From: Sphingobacteriales bacterium 46-32
GTDB lineage: Bacteria; Bacteroidota; Bacteroidia; Chitinophagales; Chitinophagaceae
Length of the DNA: 64,000 nucleotides
Reading direction: 5' to 3'
NCBI GenBank assembly: GCA_001898485.1
Contig: MKTY01000019.1
Coordinates: forward strand, 558,001-622,000
Position 1 is the first letter of the stretch, and the number at the start of each line of letters is the position of its first letter. The notes under the pieces are model-generated. The model was given only the letters and a program-made list of their open reading frames with translations, did not search any database and had not been told where the DNA came from. The position numbers and the translations under genes are program-made. Positions 43,142-51,467 of the stretch are shown here, piece by piece.

Positions 43142-43885
43142 ATGCCTTCACATAAACGATCATTTTCTTTTATAAGCGGTTTTCTGTTACTGTTTGCCGC
43201 ATATCATTTGCCAGAGTTCTTTGATGCCTTTTGGATAATGGCGGTATGCCGTATCGGCTTCCCTGTACTTGCATTCTTTCTCGCCCGCTGGCAGGGCTGG
43301 AAGGGGTTGGGAGGGTATGGACTACCATTTCATGCCGGTTGGTGGAAAAACCTTCTGCCTGGATTGTTATTGGGAATGATCACCTTTACTGTCAGTCAGC
43401 TGATTGCTCTGTTGCTGCATTGGGAAACACTGACACCGCAGGTGTCCGCCGCCGGCATCATGCAGCAATTACCCATTCTTCTTTTATTTACTTTTTTTCC
43501 TTCAATAGCAGAAGATATTCTTACCCGCGGTTATCTGCATGGGCATCTGCGCTCCATGGGTGCTGCGATGTGGATCGCCTGCTCGGCCCTGGTTTTTACC
43601 GGCAATCATATCTGGCGGTTAAATGATGGCCCGGCTGTGATTTGTTACCTGCTGGTGATGGGTTTCGTATTGGCCTATGCAGTGCGCACTACGGGCTCAC
43701 TCTGGCTGGCCTTTGGCATTCACTGGGGACTGAATATCGCATACCAGTTCGTATCTATGTTTTTCAAAAGCCGGTCGCTGACAACCGGTAGTGGCCCTAC
43801 CTGGGTATATGCTACCTGTCTGGCTGGCCTTGGCCTGATACTACTGGCCGGTAAGCCACGTAAATGGGCCGTGAGCAGACGCTGA
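43142..43885 (+). CDS. CPBP family intramembrane metalloprotease
   Basis: A 247-residue protein with about seven membrane segments. The CPBP/Abi motifs are: SIAEDILTRG (residues 122-130), corresponding to EExxxR with Asp125 in place of the second Glu; VFTGNHIW, giving FxxxH; and HWGLN, giving HxxxN. Relatives process prenylated proteins or mediate bacteriocin self-immunity and envelope maturation. The E-to-D change is conservative and may be tolerated. No bacteriocin genes are close by. Confidence 0.82.
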   Translation: MPSHKRSFSFISGFLLLFAAYHLPEFFDAFWIMAVCRIGFPVLAFFLARWQGWKGLGGYGLPFHAGWWKNLLPGLLLGMITFTVSQLIALLLHWETLTPQVSAAGIMQQLPILLLFTFFPSIAEDILTRGYLHGHLRSMGAAMWIACSALVFTGNHIWRLNDGPAVICYLLVMGFVLAYAVRTTGSLWLAFGIHWGLNIAYQFVSMFFKSRSLTTGSGPTWVYATCLAGLGLILLAGKPRKWAVSRR

Positions 43886-44018
43886 TTCGTAATTACCCCG
43901 CAAAATCAGGTACAAATGCGGAAAGGGAAAAGGTACGGTTGCTTAACTGGTATCATTTTTTCCTGTAGCTTTATAAGGACATCCGAAAGGCTGCGGCATA
44001 AAAATCCAATCCTCAACT

Positions 44019-45098
44019 ATGAGTCAACCAGTACCTGCGAACACAGTCACCAAATCCACCAACTTGTTTCTGCGCATAGCCGTCATATTGATTGCAATAG
44101 GTGCTACAGCATTCGGTACCTGGTATTACTTTTCAAAATCAGACAATCCATCGCAGGCCGGTACGCCTACTATTATCCCCAGTTCAAAAGATACAGCAGA
44201 TGCTCCCGCCGTTACTCCTCCTGATATGAAAGCGGAGTTTGACAGTAAGCTCCTGCATATCACCAATGGCGATACATCGGGCCTTTGGCCGGTAAAGACA
44301 GCATATCCGTTGCCGGGAGCCTTACTGCCTTACAAACGAATTCTGGCTTTCTATGGTAACCTGTATTCAAAACAGATGGGCATACTTGGCGAATTGCCAC
44401 CCGATCAAATGCTGCAGAAATTACAGGAAGAAGTTAAAGCATGGCAGGCGGCCGACACAGTAATCGAAGTCGTACCTGCATTGCATTATATAGCGGTTAC
44501 CGCACAACAGGCACCGGGCAAAGGAGGTAAACACCGGTTGCGTATGCCTTTTCACCAGATAGATTCTATCCTGAGCCTGGCCAAACGCATCAATGCACTC
44601 GTGTTTATAGATATACAGGTTGGTCTCAGTACCTTACAACAGGAAATACCCGAGTTGGTCAACTATCTCAAAATGCCTCACGTACATCTGGGGATCGACC
44701 CCGAGTTTTCCATGAAAGGTGGTCATGCTCCCGGTAAGGTAGTAGGTACCTTCGATGCGGCAGATATTAATTATGCTGCAGAATACCTGGCAAAACTGGT
44801 AAAAGAAAATAATCTGCCTCCCAAAGTATTGGTCATACACCGATTTACACGCAATATGGTCACCAATACACATCAGATCAGAACGCGCCCCGAAGTTCAG
44901 CTTGTAATGGATATGGACGGCTGGGGCGGGCCGCAACTTAAGTTTAATACCTATCGCCAATTCATACACAAAGAACCCGTAGAGTTTACCGGCTTCAAAT
45001 TGTTTTATAAAAACGACACAAAAAACAATAACCGGCTGCTAACCCCTGCCGAAGTTCTGGCCCTGAAACCGCAACCAGTCTATATACAGTATCAATAA
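44019..45098 (+). CDS. membrane-anchored hypothetical protein, TIM-barrel-like
   Basis: A 359-residue protein with one membrane helix near the N-terminus (LFLRIAVILIAIGATAFGTWYYF) and a Pro/Ser-rich linker. The rest alternates beta strands with helices: ILAFYGNLYSKQMGILGEL, VIEVVPALHYIAVTA, NALVFIDIQVGLS, HVHLGIDPEFSMKGG, KVLVIHRFTRNMV, VQLVMDMDGWGGPQ, GFKLFYKND. This strongly suggests a TIM barrel with acidic residues at strand ends (IDIQ, IDPEF, DMDGWG), as in glycosidase-like enzymes, but I do not recognise the family. It probably faces the periplasm. Alone in its immediate region, with a lipoprotein gene following. Confidence 0.6.
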   Translation: MSQPVPANTVTKSTNLFLRIAVILIAIGATAFGTWYYFSKSDNPSQAGTPTIIPSSKDTADAPAVTPPDMKAEFDSKLLHITNGDTSGLWPVKTAYPLPGALLPYKRILAFYGNLYSKQMGILGELPPDQMLQKLQEEVKAWQAADTVIEVVPALHYIAVTAQQAPGKGGKHRLRMPFHQIDSILSLAKRINALVFIDIQVGLSTLQQEIPELVNYLKMPHVHLGIDPEFSMKGGHAPGKVVGTFDAADINYAAEYLAKLVKENNLPPKVLVIHRFTRNMVTNTHQIRTRPEVQLVMDMDGWGGPQLKFNTYRQFIHKEPVEFTGFKLFYKNDTKNNNRLLTPAEVLALKPQPVYIQYQ

Positions 45099-45156
45099 TT
45101 CAGTAACACAGCCAACGAATTACTGTCTGGAGTTGTCAATATCCAAAAACATACTT

Positions 45157-45453
45157 ATGCGATCTATTATAGTGTTTATCACTGTATTGCTGATATCCTG
45201 CAGCAAAAAGAAAGACAGTTGTGATCAGTATACCGATGCAAAGATTCTATGGACTGGCCCTGTGGCCGGCGATGGATGTGACTGGATGATCTATATGAAT
45301 GGGACATATGTGCATCCCGATTATTTGCCACAGTCATTTCAGGAAAACGAGAAACTGGTTAAGATCTGTTATAAAACAACAAAAGAACTCTTTCATTGCG
45401 GGCTCTCGGGGGCAGGCGTGCCGGTTATTTCTATAAAAGATATAAAGGAGTAA
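45157..45453 (+). CDS. small hypothetical lipoprotein
   Basis: A 98-residue protein. From the ATG at 45157 it reads MRSIIVFITVLLISC, with lipobox L-I-S-C and lipidated Cys15, followed by SKKKDS. Further cysteines occur at DSCDQY, DGCDWM, KICYK and FHCGL, an even number that could pair. The upstream TTG start is rejected because it would move the signal inward. Function is unknown. Its stop codon is 2 bases from the stop of the convergent DUF2784 gene. Confidence 0.65.
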   Translation: MRSIIVFITVLLISCSKKKDSCDQYTDAKILWTGPVAGDGCDWMIYMNGTYVHPDYLPQSFQENEKLVKICYKTTKELFHCGLSGAGVPVISIKDIKE

Positions 45454-45455
45454 AA

Positions 45456-45830
45456 TCATTTTTTCCTGAAAGCAGGCGCAATCAGATTTACATACAATGA
45501 GGCCGCTACAGCGGTTAATAAACTGATGAGGGTGATCCTGTCTACAACTGCAGGTGACCAGGAGCGTTGAGTGATTTTATCGAGACAATATTTGATAAAT
45601 GAATTAGGCAGATGTTGCTCGCCGAGTTGCTGTTTGATATTCCAGTGCCAGTCGGTCAATGGACAGTATCCCCATCCATACCAAATGCCCAGCACCCCCC
45701 AGGAGGCGGCAGTGAGCGCCAGCGTAATCAGGTGCAGGCGTCGTGTTCGTTTCCATATCCATCCCGTAAGGTTAAAGATAATCAGGCCAACGTGCAGCAG
45801 TGTAAGGAGAATGTCCAGCAGGCGTAACAT
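45456..45830 (-). CDS. DUF2784 membrane protein
   Basis: A 124-residue protein with four hydrophobic segments. The DUF2784 pattern is recognisable: LTLLHVGLIIFNLTGWIWKR, LTLALTAASWGVLGIWYGWGYCPLTDWHW and KQQLGEQHLPNSFIKYCLDKI. The family's function is unknown. It converges with the lipoprotein gene. Confidence 0.88.
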   Translation of the reverse strand: MLRLLDILLTLLHVGLIIFNLTGWIWKRTRRLHLITLALTAASWGVLGIWYGWGYCPLTDWHWNIKQQLGEQHLPNSFIKYCLDKITQRSWSPAVVDRITLISLLTAVAASLYVNLIAPAFRKK

Positions 45831-45850
45831 AATACGTTAAAGGTAATTTA

Positions 45851-45964
45851 ATGCGTTGGTGTCTGATACGATTCGCCGGTATAGCGGTGAGTATGACCGT
45901 GTTATTTTATAACTACGTGAGCAGCAGCTTGTTTTCGGGCCGGCAGCAGGACATTCCAAAATAG
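45851..45964 (+). CDS. possible 37-residue membrane peptide
   Basis: The frame MRWCLIRFAGIAVSMTVLFY, followed by NYVSSSLFSGRQQDIPK, starts 20 bases from the divergent DUF2784 gene. It has one hydrophobic segment, but nothing else supports it. It occupies the only otherwise empty part of 45831-46056. It is as likely to be chance as real. Confidence 0.22.
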   Translation: MRWCLIRFAGIAVSMTVLFYNYVSSSLFSGRQQDIPK

Positions 45965-46056
45965 TTGTATGCTGCTTGTTGTAGATGAAAGTTATCCATA
46001 TTAGTTGTTAATAAAATATTTTAGCAGGGAACGGATTTTTCCGATATTTTTAGTCA

Positions 46057-46308
46057 ATGCAAGACCATTATCACCTTCTCCTCACTATTTATGAGATCGT
46101 AAAGGATGACCCGCATCCGGAATCCTATACCTGTCGTCCGCGCGAATTAATACTTCGCCGGTTGCAGGATTGGTCTTTCATTCAACAACAACTTCATCAA
46201 CTTGAATCAGAGGAACTGGTGCGCACTGAGCAGCAGGATACTCTGATAATACGTATTACTCCTGCCGGACTGGAAAAGGCCAGAGCCGGTAACTCATATG
46301 TAAGCTGA
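46057..46308 (+). CDS. small winged-helix-like hypothetical protein
   Basis: An 83-residue cytoplasmic protein. RPRELILRRLQDWSFIQQQLHQLESEELVRTEQQDTLIIRITPAGLEKARA looks, by helix-helix-hairpin layout, like a winged-helix DNA-binding or PadR/MarR-like fragment: helix, recognition-like helix, then a beta hairpin with R-I-T-P-A-G-L-E-K, the usual end of a wing. This is a fold-level guess. It converges with the dipeptidase gene 4 bases later. A TATTTTTA element lies about 6 bases upstream of the start. Confidence 0.55.
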   Translation: MQDHYHLLLTIYEIVKDDPHPESYTCRPRELILRRLQDWSFIQQQLHQLESEELVRTEQQDTLIIRITPAGLEKARAGNSYVS

Positions 46309-46312
46309 TCAA

Positions 46313-47383
46313 CTAGCTCCAGGATTGTTTCAAAAAGCGTAACCAGTTTTTGTGGCAAATGTTTTCGATATCATTTGAGGAATATCCTCTTGCCCTGAGC
46401 AGCTCAGGCATGCGGTTAAGGTCTGTAATAGTATCCAGATCATAAGGAGACTGTTCTTTCCCATAGCCACCATCAAGGTCAGATCCGATGCCTACATGCA
46501 GGCTGTTACCAGCCAGTTGACAAATATGGTCAATGTGATCAATGGCTATATTCAAGTTGCATTGCATGCCTGCAGGAGTAGACTTGCCTCTCACCCAGCC
46601 GGGAACCATCATCCAGGTATCAAGCGGAGCGCCAATTACTGCACCGCGGCTGATGAGTGTAGTGATCTGTTCATCACTAAACTGTCTGTTATGATCAACC
46701 AGTGCACGGCAATTGTTATGACTGGCCCATACAGGTCCGTTAAAATGATCCATTGCCTGCCAGAAGGCATCATCGCACAGGTGCGTGGCATCCAGAATAA
46801 TTCCCAACTTTTCCATTTCCCGTAATAAGGCCAGTCCGCTGGCACCCATTTGCCCGGTGGCATCTGTACCATTGGCATATCTGCCTGGGCCATAATGAGC
46901 AGGTCCCAGGGCTCTCAGGCCATATGCATGAGCGATGTGTAAATGATCGAGTGTGACCAGTGAGTCGGCTCCTTCAAGACTCAGGATATAACCAATGGGT
47001 TGCCGTAATTTATCGGGTGCATTATTCCAGGTGGTCAGATGCTCATCAAGGGATGAAAGATCACCTATCTGGCACATTTCACCAGCGGCCTCCATAGCCC
47101 TGTACCAGGCCAGTTGTCCCTGTGTCTGCGCCCAGGCCTGCTCCGGAGAATGCCAGCCGGGTAATGGGTTACCCGGGGCAACATATCGGGCAATCTGAGT
47201 GGCTACAACAAGCCCAATCCCTCCTTTGCGCAGTGCAGGCAGTGATACTGTGCCGAGACCACGATCCGGTTTATCTGTCATACCTCTTTCGCGGAGACGG
47301 ATATCTGCTACCGGTAAGCGAAGGTCTCTGTTCCATTCCAGCGCATTCATCGATAAATCCAGATGGGCATCTATTATTAACAT
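46313..47383 (-). CDS. membrane dipeptidase (peptidase family M19)
   Basis: A 356-residue zinc dipeptidase of the renal dipeptidase type. The opening LIIDAHLDLSMNAL holds the H-x-D metal motif; YILSLEGADSLVT supplies the bridging Glu, DATHLCDDAFWQ and VWASHNNCRALVDHNR further His/Asn ligands, and GIGSDLDGGYGKEQ the C-terminal Asp. Members accept dipeptides with D-amino acids at the second position. It is the last gene of the four-gene minus-strand operon with a GntP permease, RidA protein and D-threonine-aldolase-like enzyme, so D-residue dipeptides are an attractive substrate. Confidence 0.92.
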   Translation of the reverse strand: MLIIDAHLDLSMNALEWNRDLRLPVADIRLRERGMTDKPDRGLGTVSLPALRKGGIGLVVATQIARYVAPGNPLPGWHSPEQAWAQTQGQLAWYRAMEAAGEMCQIGDLSSLDEHLTTWNNAPDKLRQPIGYILSLEGADSLVTLDHLHIAHAYGLRALGPAHYGPGRYANGTDATGQMGASGLALLREMEKLGIILDATHLCDDAFWQAMDHFNGPVWASHNNCRALVDHNRQFSDEQITTLISRGAVIGAPLDTWMMVPGWVRGKSTPAGMQCNLNIAIDHIDHICQLAGNSLHVGIGSDLDGGYGKEQSPYDLDTITDLNRMPELLRARGYSSNDIENICHKNWLRFLKQSWS

Positions 47384-47428
47384 GAAGAATAATTAGGAGT
47401 AAAAAAAGAGTGAACTATTTATTTGTTC

Positions 47429-48541
47429 CTATACGTGGAGCTTTCTGTTACGTGCGGTAATAAACCATTCACCTGCAACCTGATTATTTTCAATCACGAC
47501 AGCCCGTTCGTATAAAGCCACAGTGGGACACACATGATAAGGCAGGGCCCACAAAAGTGTTCCAACCGGCGGAATGGCCGCATTACTGCCCACCTTCAGT
47601 ACCAGATGTTCTTCGCTGTGTCCAATGGCCTCTAACCCATCGGCATTGAGAAAATAAGCACGGCGTTGCAGGTCGTTTTCGGATGCCACAGATTTATGTC
47701 CGAGATCCGCACATACAATACCCGAAAGCGGGTTAGATACAATGCGTGTCAGTAATACCGCAGCCGGAAGAAAAGCCTGTTCAGGACATCCGTCGAGATA
47801 ACCTTTATCCCAGAAAACAAATGTACCGGGACTGCAAATTACATCGCTGCGCCGGGCATGTATGGGAAAGCTGGGAGATCCGCCTGCAATGATGCCCGGC
47901 ACAGGAATACACTGGTCATGTAGTTTTTGCTGCAGATTCAGTACCCTGCCGAAGGCTTCATCGCAGCGCCGGCGACGCTGCTCAAGGTCCACATCACGGA
48001 TATGACCATCGTAAGCATGCAACCCCGCCAGTTCAAGATTGCTGGCAGTGTGTACAAAAGCGCAAAGATCTTCTGCTTCTTCCGGTGCAATGCCACTGCG
48101 ATTCATACCCGTGTTGAGATCAATATAAACCGGTAGAATACGCCCGGTCGATTGCATGTGCTCCTGTAGCAGTGCCGCATTGGCAATGTGATCTGCCACG
48201 CAGGAGAAACGTGTAGCCGGATAAAGTTGCTGTAATTGTATAAATCGCCGGAGTTTAGGTGCGCTCAATGTATATGCGAGCAATACATCCGCCGCACCAC
48301 AGGCCCCCAGCATATCAGCTTCCGCAATCGTGGCGCATTTGAAAGAGCTGATGCCTGCATGGAGCATGAGCCGTGTTACATCAGCGCTCTTATGTGTTTT
48401 TACATGAGGTCTCAATCGTGCCGGACTGCCTGCCATTGCAATAGCGGTATCAATATTTGCTTTTATGCGATCAGCAAATAATAATAAGGCAGGCGTATCA
48501 ATTTGTTCGGCATCTGTTACATGATACCATGTATCTTTCAT
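47429..48541 (-). CDS. D-threonine aldolase-like PLP enzyme (alanine racemase fold)
   Basis: A 370-residue fold-type III PLP enzyme. ALLLFADRIKANIDTAI and LRPHVKTHKSADVTRLML contain the PLP lysine; LAGLHAYDGHIRD and IIAGGSPSFPIHA hold phosphate-binding residues, and the C-terminal domain has LWALPYHVCPTVALY with conserved His and Cys for a divalent metal as in D-threonine aldolase. Related enzymes also include D-serine dehydratase. It would split or dehydrate D-beta-hydroxy amino acids. It starts 8 bases after the RidA-like gene; RidA removes the reactive enamine that dehydratases release, supporting a dehydratase or aldolase role. Confidence 0.88.
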   Translation of the reverse strand: MKDTWYHVTDAEQIDTPALLLFADRIKANIDTAIAMAGSPARLRPHVKTHKSADVTRLMLHAGISSFKCATIAEADMLGACGAADVLLAYTLSAPKLRRFIQLQQLYPATRFSCVADHIANAALLQEHMQSTGRILPVYIDLNTGMNRSGIAPEEAEDLCAFVHTASNLELAGLHAYDGHIRDVDLEQRRRRCDEAFGRVLNLQQKLHDQCIPVPGIIAGGSPSFPIHARRSDVICSPGTFVFWDKGYLDGCPEQAFLPAAVLLTRIVSNPLSGIVCADLGHKSVASENDLQRRAYFLNADGLEAIGHSEEHLVLKVGSNAAIPPVGTLLWALPYHVCPTVALYERAVVIENNQVAGEWFITARNRKLHV

Positions 48542-48549
48542 ACCTTATC

Positions 48550-49008
48550 TTATTCGATTTCAAAAATTCCTTCTATTTCCACCGCTACATTGCCCGGCAA
48601 TGAGCCCATGCCAACTGCACTGCGGGTGCCAATGCCATCTTCTCCCCATAACGTGGCAAATAATTCGCTGCAGCCATTGATAATGACAGGATGTTTTTCG
48701 TATTCAGGCGTGGCATTAACCATACCCAGCAGTTTGATTACACGTTTAATGCGCCCCAGATCACCCAAATGTTTTTTGAGCGAAGTAAGCATGGCCAGTC
48801 CGCATTGCCGGGCAGCCAGTTGTCCATCCTCATCCGAAATATCCAGTCCCAGTTTTCCTTTAATAAAACTTCCATCGGTACGTATAGACACATGGCCTGA
48901 TACATATACATGCGATCCGGTTTGGAGACAGCTTTTATAAATGCCTTTCGAACCGGGCAATACGGGTAATTCAAGACCGAGTTGGGTCAGTTTTTCTTCA
49001 ATAGTCAT
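48550..49008 (-). CDS. RidA family protein
   Basis: A 152-residue YjgF/YER057c/UK114 protein. EEKLTQLGLELPVLPGSKG and YKSCLQTGSHVYVSGHVSI, then NATPEYEKHPVIINGCSELF and GIGTRSAVGMGSLPGNVAVEIEG match the longer RidA subfamily, including the Arg (GTRSAVG) that binds the substrate carboxylate. The family hydrolyses enamine/imine intermediates produced by PLP dehydratases. Its place between GntP and the PLP enzyme, with gaps of 9 and 8 bases, indicates tight cotranscription and coupled metabolism. Confidence 0.9.
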   Translation of the reverse strand: MTIEEKLTQLGLELPVLPGSKGIYKSCLQTGSHVYVSGHVSIRTDGSFIKGKLGLDISDEDGQLAARQCGLAMLTSLKKHLGDLGRIKRVIKLLGMVNATPEYEKHPVIINGCSELFATLWGEDGIGTRSAVGMGSLPGNVAVEIEGIFEIE

Positions 49009-49017
49009 AGAAGTTGT

Positions 49018-50331
49018 TTAAATAAATAAGTTTAAAATAAGTACTCCCAGCAGGCCCATTACTGCTACAAGCGTTTCCATCAGCGACCAGGAGCGGATAG
49101 TGTCTTTTATACTGAGATTAAAATATTCTTTGTACATCCAGAAGCCGGCATCATTTACATGCGAAAACATTAAGCTTCCGGCGCCAATGGCAATAACCAT
49201 CAGGTTGGGATCGGCACCGGTACTTACAATAATTGGTGCCATAATACCTGCAGCAGTGAGACCTGCAACAGTTGCGGAACCTACGCATACACGGATAATG
49301 GCGGCAATCAGCCAGCCGAGCACCAGGGGATTGATGGTCCATCCCTGAAGCGATCGGGCAATGGCATCGCTTACTCCGCTATCCATAAATACCTGTTTGA
49401 GTGCCCCGGCTCCCGATACTACCAGCAGAATGAGCGCAACATCTTTTACAGCATCTCCATAAAAACCCATTATCTCTTTCAGGCTTTTTCCCTGGTATGT
49501 TCCCAATGACCAGGTAGCGATCAGCAACGACAACAACATTACAATTGCCGGATCGCCCACAAACCGGAGCCAGTTGGTTGTTGTTGCCGGCAGATTTACT
49601 GCCCAGGGCAGGGCTGTGGTGAGCAGGAGTAACAATACAGGAAGCAGGGCTGTGAGTAAACTATTAACTGCACCTGGCAGCTGCTGCACTTCCAGTTTTT
49701 TGGGCTGAAAGGTTTGCAAAGGCTGACTCTTGATTTTTTTAAGCGTCTGGGCAAACAGAGGTCCGGCAATAAGTATGGTTGGTATGGCAATGATCAATCC
49801 ATAAATAAGGGTAAGGCCCATGCTTGCATTAAACTGCGGAACCAGTGCAGTGGGCGAAGGATGTGGCGGTAAAAAACCATGCGTAACAGATAAGGCAGCC
49901 AGCAAGGGAATGCCAACATAAACGGCCGGCAGTTTGGTTTGATAAACGACCGAAAACACCAGCGGTACCAGCAGCACAAAACCTACGTTGTAAAACAGGG
50001 GTATGCCTACAATAAAACCAGTCAGCGACATGGCCCATAGCAAATACCTTTGTCCGAATGTACGTATAAGTGTATCGGCTATTTGCTGTGCGGCACCGCT
50101 TTCTGCCACAAGTTTACCCAGCATTGCACCCAGGCAAATAATGATCACCAGTGAGCCCAGCATATCGCCAATGCCTTTTTGTACCGATGCCATTACAGAC
50201 CCGGCTGGTATACCCAGCCATAAGCCGGCACCGATGGAAACCACCAGAAATGCCAGAAAGGGATTGAAACGCGCCCATGTTATCAGCACAATCAGTACCG
50301 TTATACATACGGCTACAATAAGCAGGGTCAT
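49018..50331 (-). CDS. GntP family permease
   Basis: A 437-residue membrane protein with about 12 segments. The ATG at 50329-50331 (MTLLIVAVCITVLIVLITW) begins in the first helix as in GntP; the upstream extension of 21 polar residues is unlikely. Motifs such as LGAMLGKLVAESGAAQQIADT, GFLPPHPSPTALV, GPLFAQTLKKI and CVGSATVAGLTAAGI are characteristic of the gluconate:H+ symporter family, some members of which carry D-serine or other hydroxy acids. With a D-amino-acid-type enzyme set downstream, D-serine or D-threonine is a more likely substrate than gluconate here. This is the first gene of the operon. Confidence 0.9.
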   Translation of the reverse strand: MTLLIVAVCITVLIVLITWARFNPFLAFLVVSIGAGLWLGIPAGSVMASVQKGIGDMLGSLVIIICLGAMLGKLVAESGAAQQIADTLIRTFGQRYLLWAMSLTGFIVGIPLFYNVGFVLLVPLVFSVVYQTKLPAVYVGIPLLAALSVTHGFLPPHPSPTALVPQFNASMGLTLIYGLIIAIPTILIAGPLFAQTLKKIKSQPLQTFQPKKLEVQQLPGAVNSLLTALLPVLLLLLTTALPWAVNLPATTTNWLRFVGDPAIVMLLSLLIATWSLGTYQGKSLKEIMGFYGDAVKDVALILLVVSGAGALKQVFMDSGVSDAIARSLQGWTINPLVLGWLIAAIIRVCVGSATVAGLTAAGIMAPIIVSTGADPNLMVIAIGAGSLMFSHVNDAGFWMYKEYFNLSIKDTIRSWSLMETLVAVMGLLGVLILNLFI

Positions 50332-50411
50332 ATCAAGGTTTGATGATGAAGATACAGGTTCTGAATCAATACACCAGTGTGTGCTTTGCTCCACTTGTCA
50401 CGTTGCCGTAT

Positions 50412-50440
50412 AAAAAAAGCCGTGGAAAACTTCCACGGCT
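50412..50440 (-). terminator. rho-independent terminator of the S74-like gene
   Basis: A perfect 10-bp stem (AGCCGTGGAA with TTCCACGGCT) and 3-base loop, followed on the minus strand by seven T (50412-50418 on the plus strand are A). It ends the gene at 50468 and separates it from the downstream GntP operon. Confidence 0.88.
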
Positions 50441-50467
50441 ACTGTTCCGATAAATAAAACAATGGGT

Positions 50468-50902
50468 TTAGCGGCGTTTAAGTGCTTCAAGTTCTGCGCG
50501 CAGCTGATCAATCTGTGCCTGTTGCTCCTTGATTGAAGCAATCAGTACCGGAACCAGGCTTTCCATATCAATAGTTTTAACCGTTGCGTTGCGGTAACTG
50601 TTTTTACCTGACATAAATGAATAAGGTTTCTTATGTACCAGGCCTGGCAATACCTGCTGAAAATCTTCAGCCATAAAACCATACTGACGGCCCGAAGGCA
50701 ATTTCAGATGACTGTATTGTCGCGTATTATATTCAAAGGTCATGGGCTGTAACGAGGTGATCACCTTTAACGGCTCACTGATGCTGTTTACATTTGTTTT
50801 GATCATATTGTCAGTAAGATCCTGGGCCTGCACCTGCTGCACGCTTATAAGAGTTACCACGGACAATACAACAGATTTAAGATAAAGTGATACTTTACGC
50901 AT
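50468..50902 (-). CDS. secreted protein with S74/tail-fibre chaperone-like domain
   Basis: A 144-residue protein. The ATG at 50900-50902 starts a signal peptide (MRKVSLYLKSVVLSVVTLIS, ending near VQAQ). The mature part resembles the intramolecular chaperone domain of endosialidases and tail fibres: ISEPLKVITSLQPMTFEYNTR, GRQYGFMAEDFQQVLPGLV, KTIDMESLVPVLIASIKEQQAQI, ending in a coiled coil. No fibre or collagen-like region precedes it, so it is an isolated chaperone-type domain; such short secreted versions exist in Bacteroidota, function unknown. It is closed by its own terminator. Confidence 0.75.
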   Translation of the reverse strand: MRKVSLYLKSVVLSVVTLISVQQVQAQDLTDNMIKTNVNSISEPLKVITSLQPMTFEYNTRQYSHLKLPSGRQYGFMAEDFQQVLPGLVHKKPYSFMSGKNSYRNATVKTIDMESLVPVLIASIKEQQAQIDQLRAELEALKRR

Positions 50903-50989
50903 ATGCTTTGATTTAGAATTTAAAAAAAAGAAAAAGGGGAAACCAGCCAGTAGCTGTTTCAATACCGGTTATTCAGCCATTGCGGCTGA

Positions 50990-51307
50990 TCAGGCAATAT
51001 TGGGAGGGGGAGTTTGCGTCTCTAAAAAAACATCGGCCAGTGAGTAGGGCTCGTATATGGTACAGTCTGTATGTGCAGGAGCCGGCAGAAGATAAAAAAG
51101 AAAAGAGGGTTTATCCATCACTTCTTCCAAAAAAGAAACTTCTGCACCCCGACTGTTTTTCTGCTCCTGCTCCAGGTCCCAGTCAGCCGTCCACGAGGCC
51201 ACCGGGTCCTGTTTGGTGAGACCCTGAACCAATGGAACAACTGCACGTACCAGCATAAGGGTAAGAAAGAAAACAGCGATAATATGGAGCCAGTACTTTT
51301 TGAACAT
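50990..51307 (-). CDS. hypothetical membrane-anchored protein
   Basis: A 105-residue protein with one hydrophobic N-terminal segment (WLHIIAVFFLTLMLVRAVV) and a polar remainder with two prolines in a row near the end. The competing plus-strand frame at 50980-51219 has no such signal and no promoter, so this strand is preferred. A perfect -7 element (51328-51335) lies 20 bases upstream. I do not recognise the family. Confidence 0.5.
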   Translation of the reverse strand: MFKKYWLHIIAVFFLTLMLVRAVVPLVQGLTKQDPVASWTADWDLEQEQKNSRGAEVSFLEEVMDKPSFLFYLLPAPAHTDCTIYEPYSLADVFLETQTPPPNIA

Positions 51308-51327
51308 GTAGCTATAAAACTGTGCTG

Positions 51328-51335
51328 CAAAATTA
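51328..51335 (-). promoter_or_regulatory. TAnnTTTG -7 element for the small membrane protein
   Basis: Minus-strand TAATTTTG followed by C, matching the consensus, with a leader of roughly 14 bases before the ATG at 51307. Confidence 0.45.
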
Positions 51336-51467
51336 CAGACTCCCGCTTCTACTGCGAAAGGCGACAGAAATTTTTAGCAAAAAAATTGGAGATAAGAAAA
51401 CGCTAAAAGCTTAATTATACATTATAATATTTTAGATGTGATTTTTTAGGCGACAGTTGCCCCATTT

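Noticed and set aside
50980-51219. 79-codon plus-strand frame overlapping the small membrane protein gene
   Set aside because: The minus-strand frame has a membrane anchor and a perfect -7 element; this one has neither.
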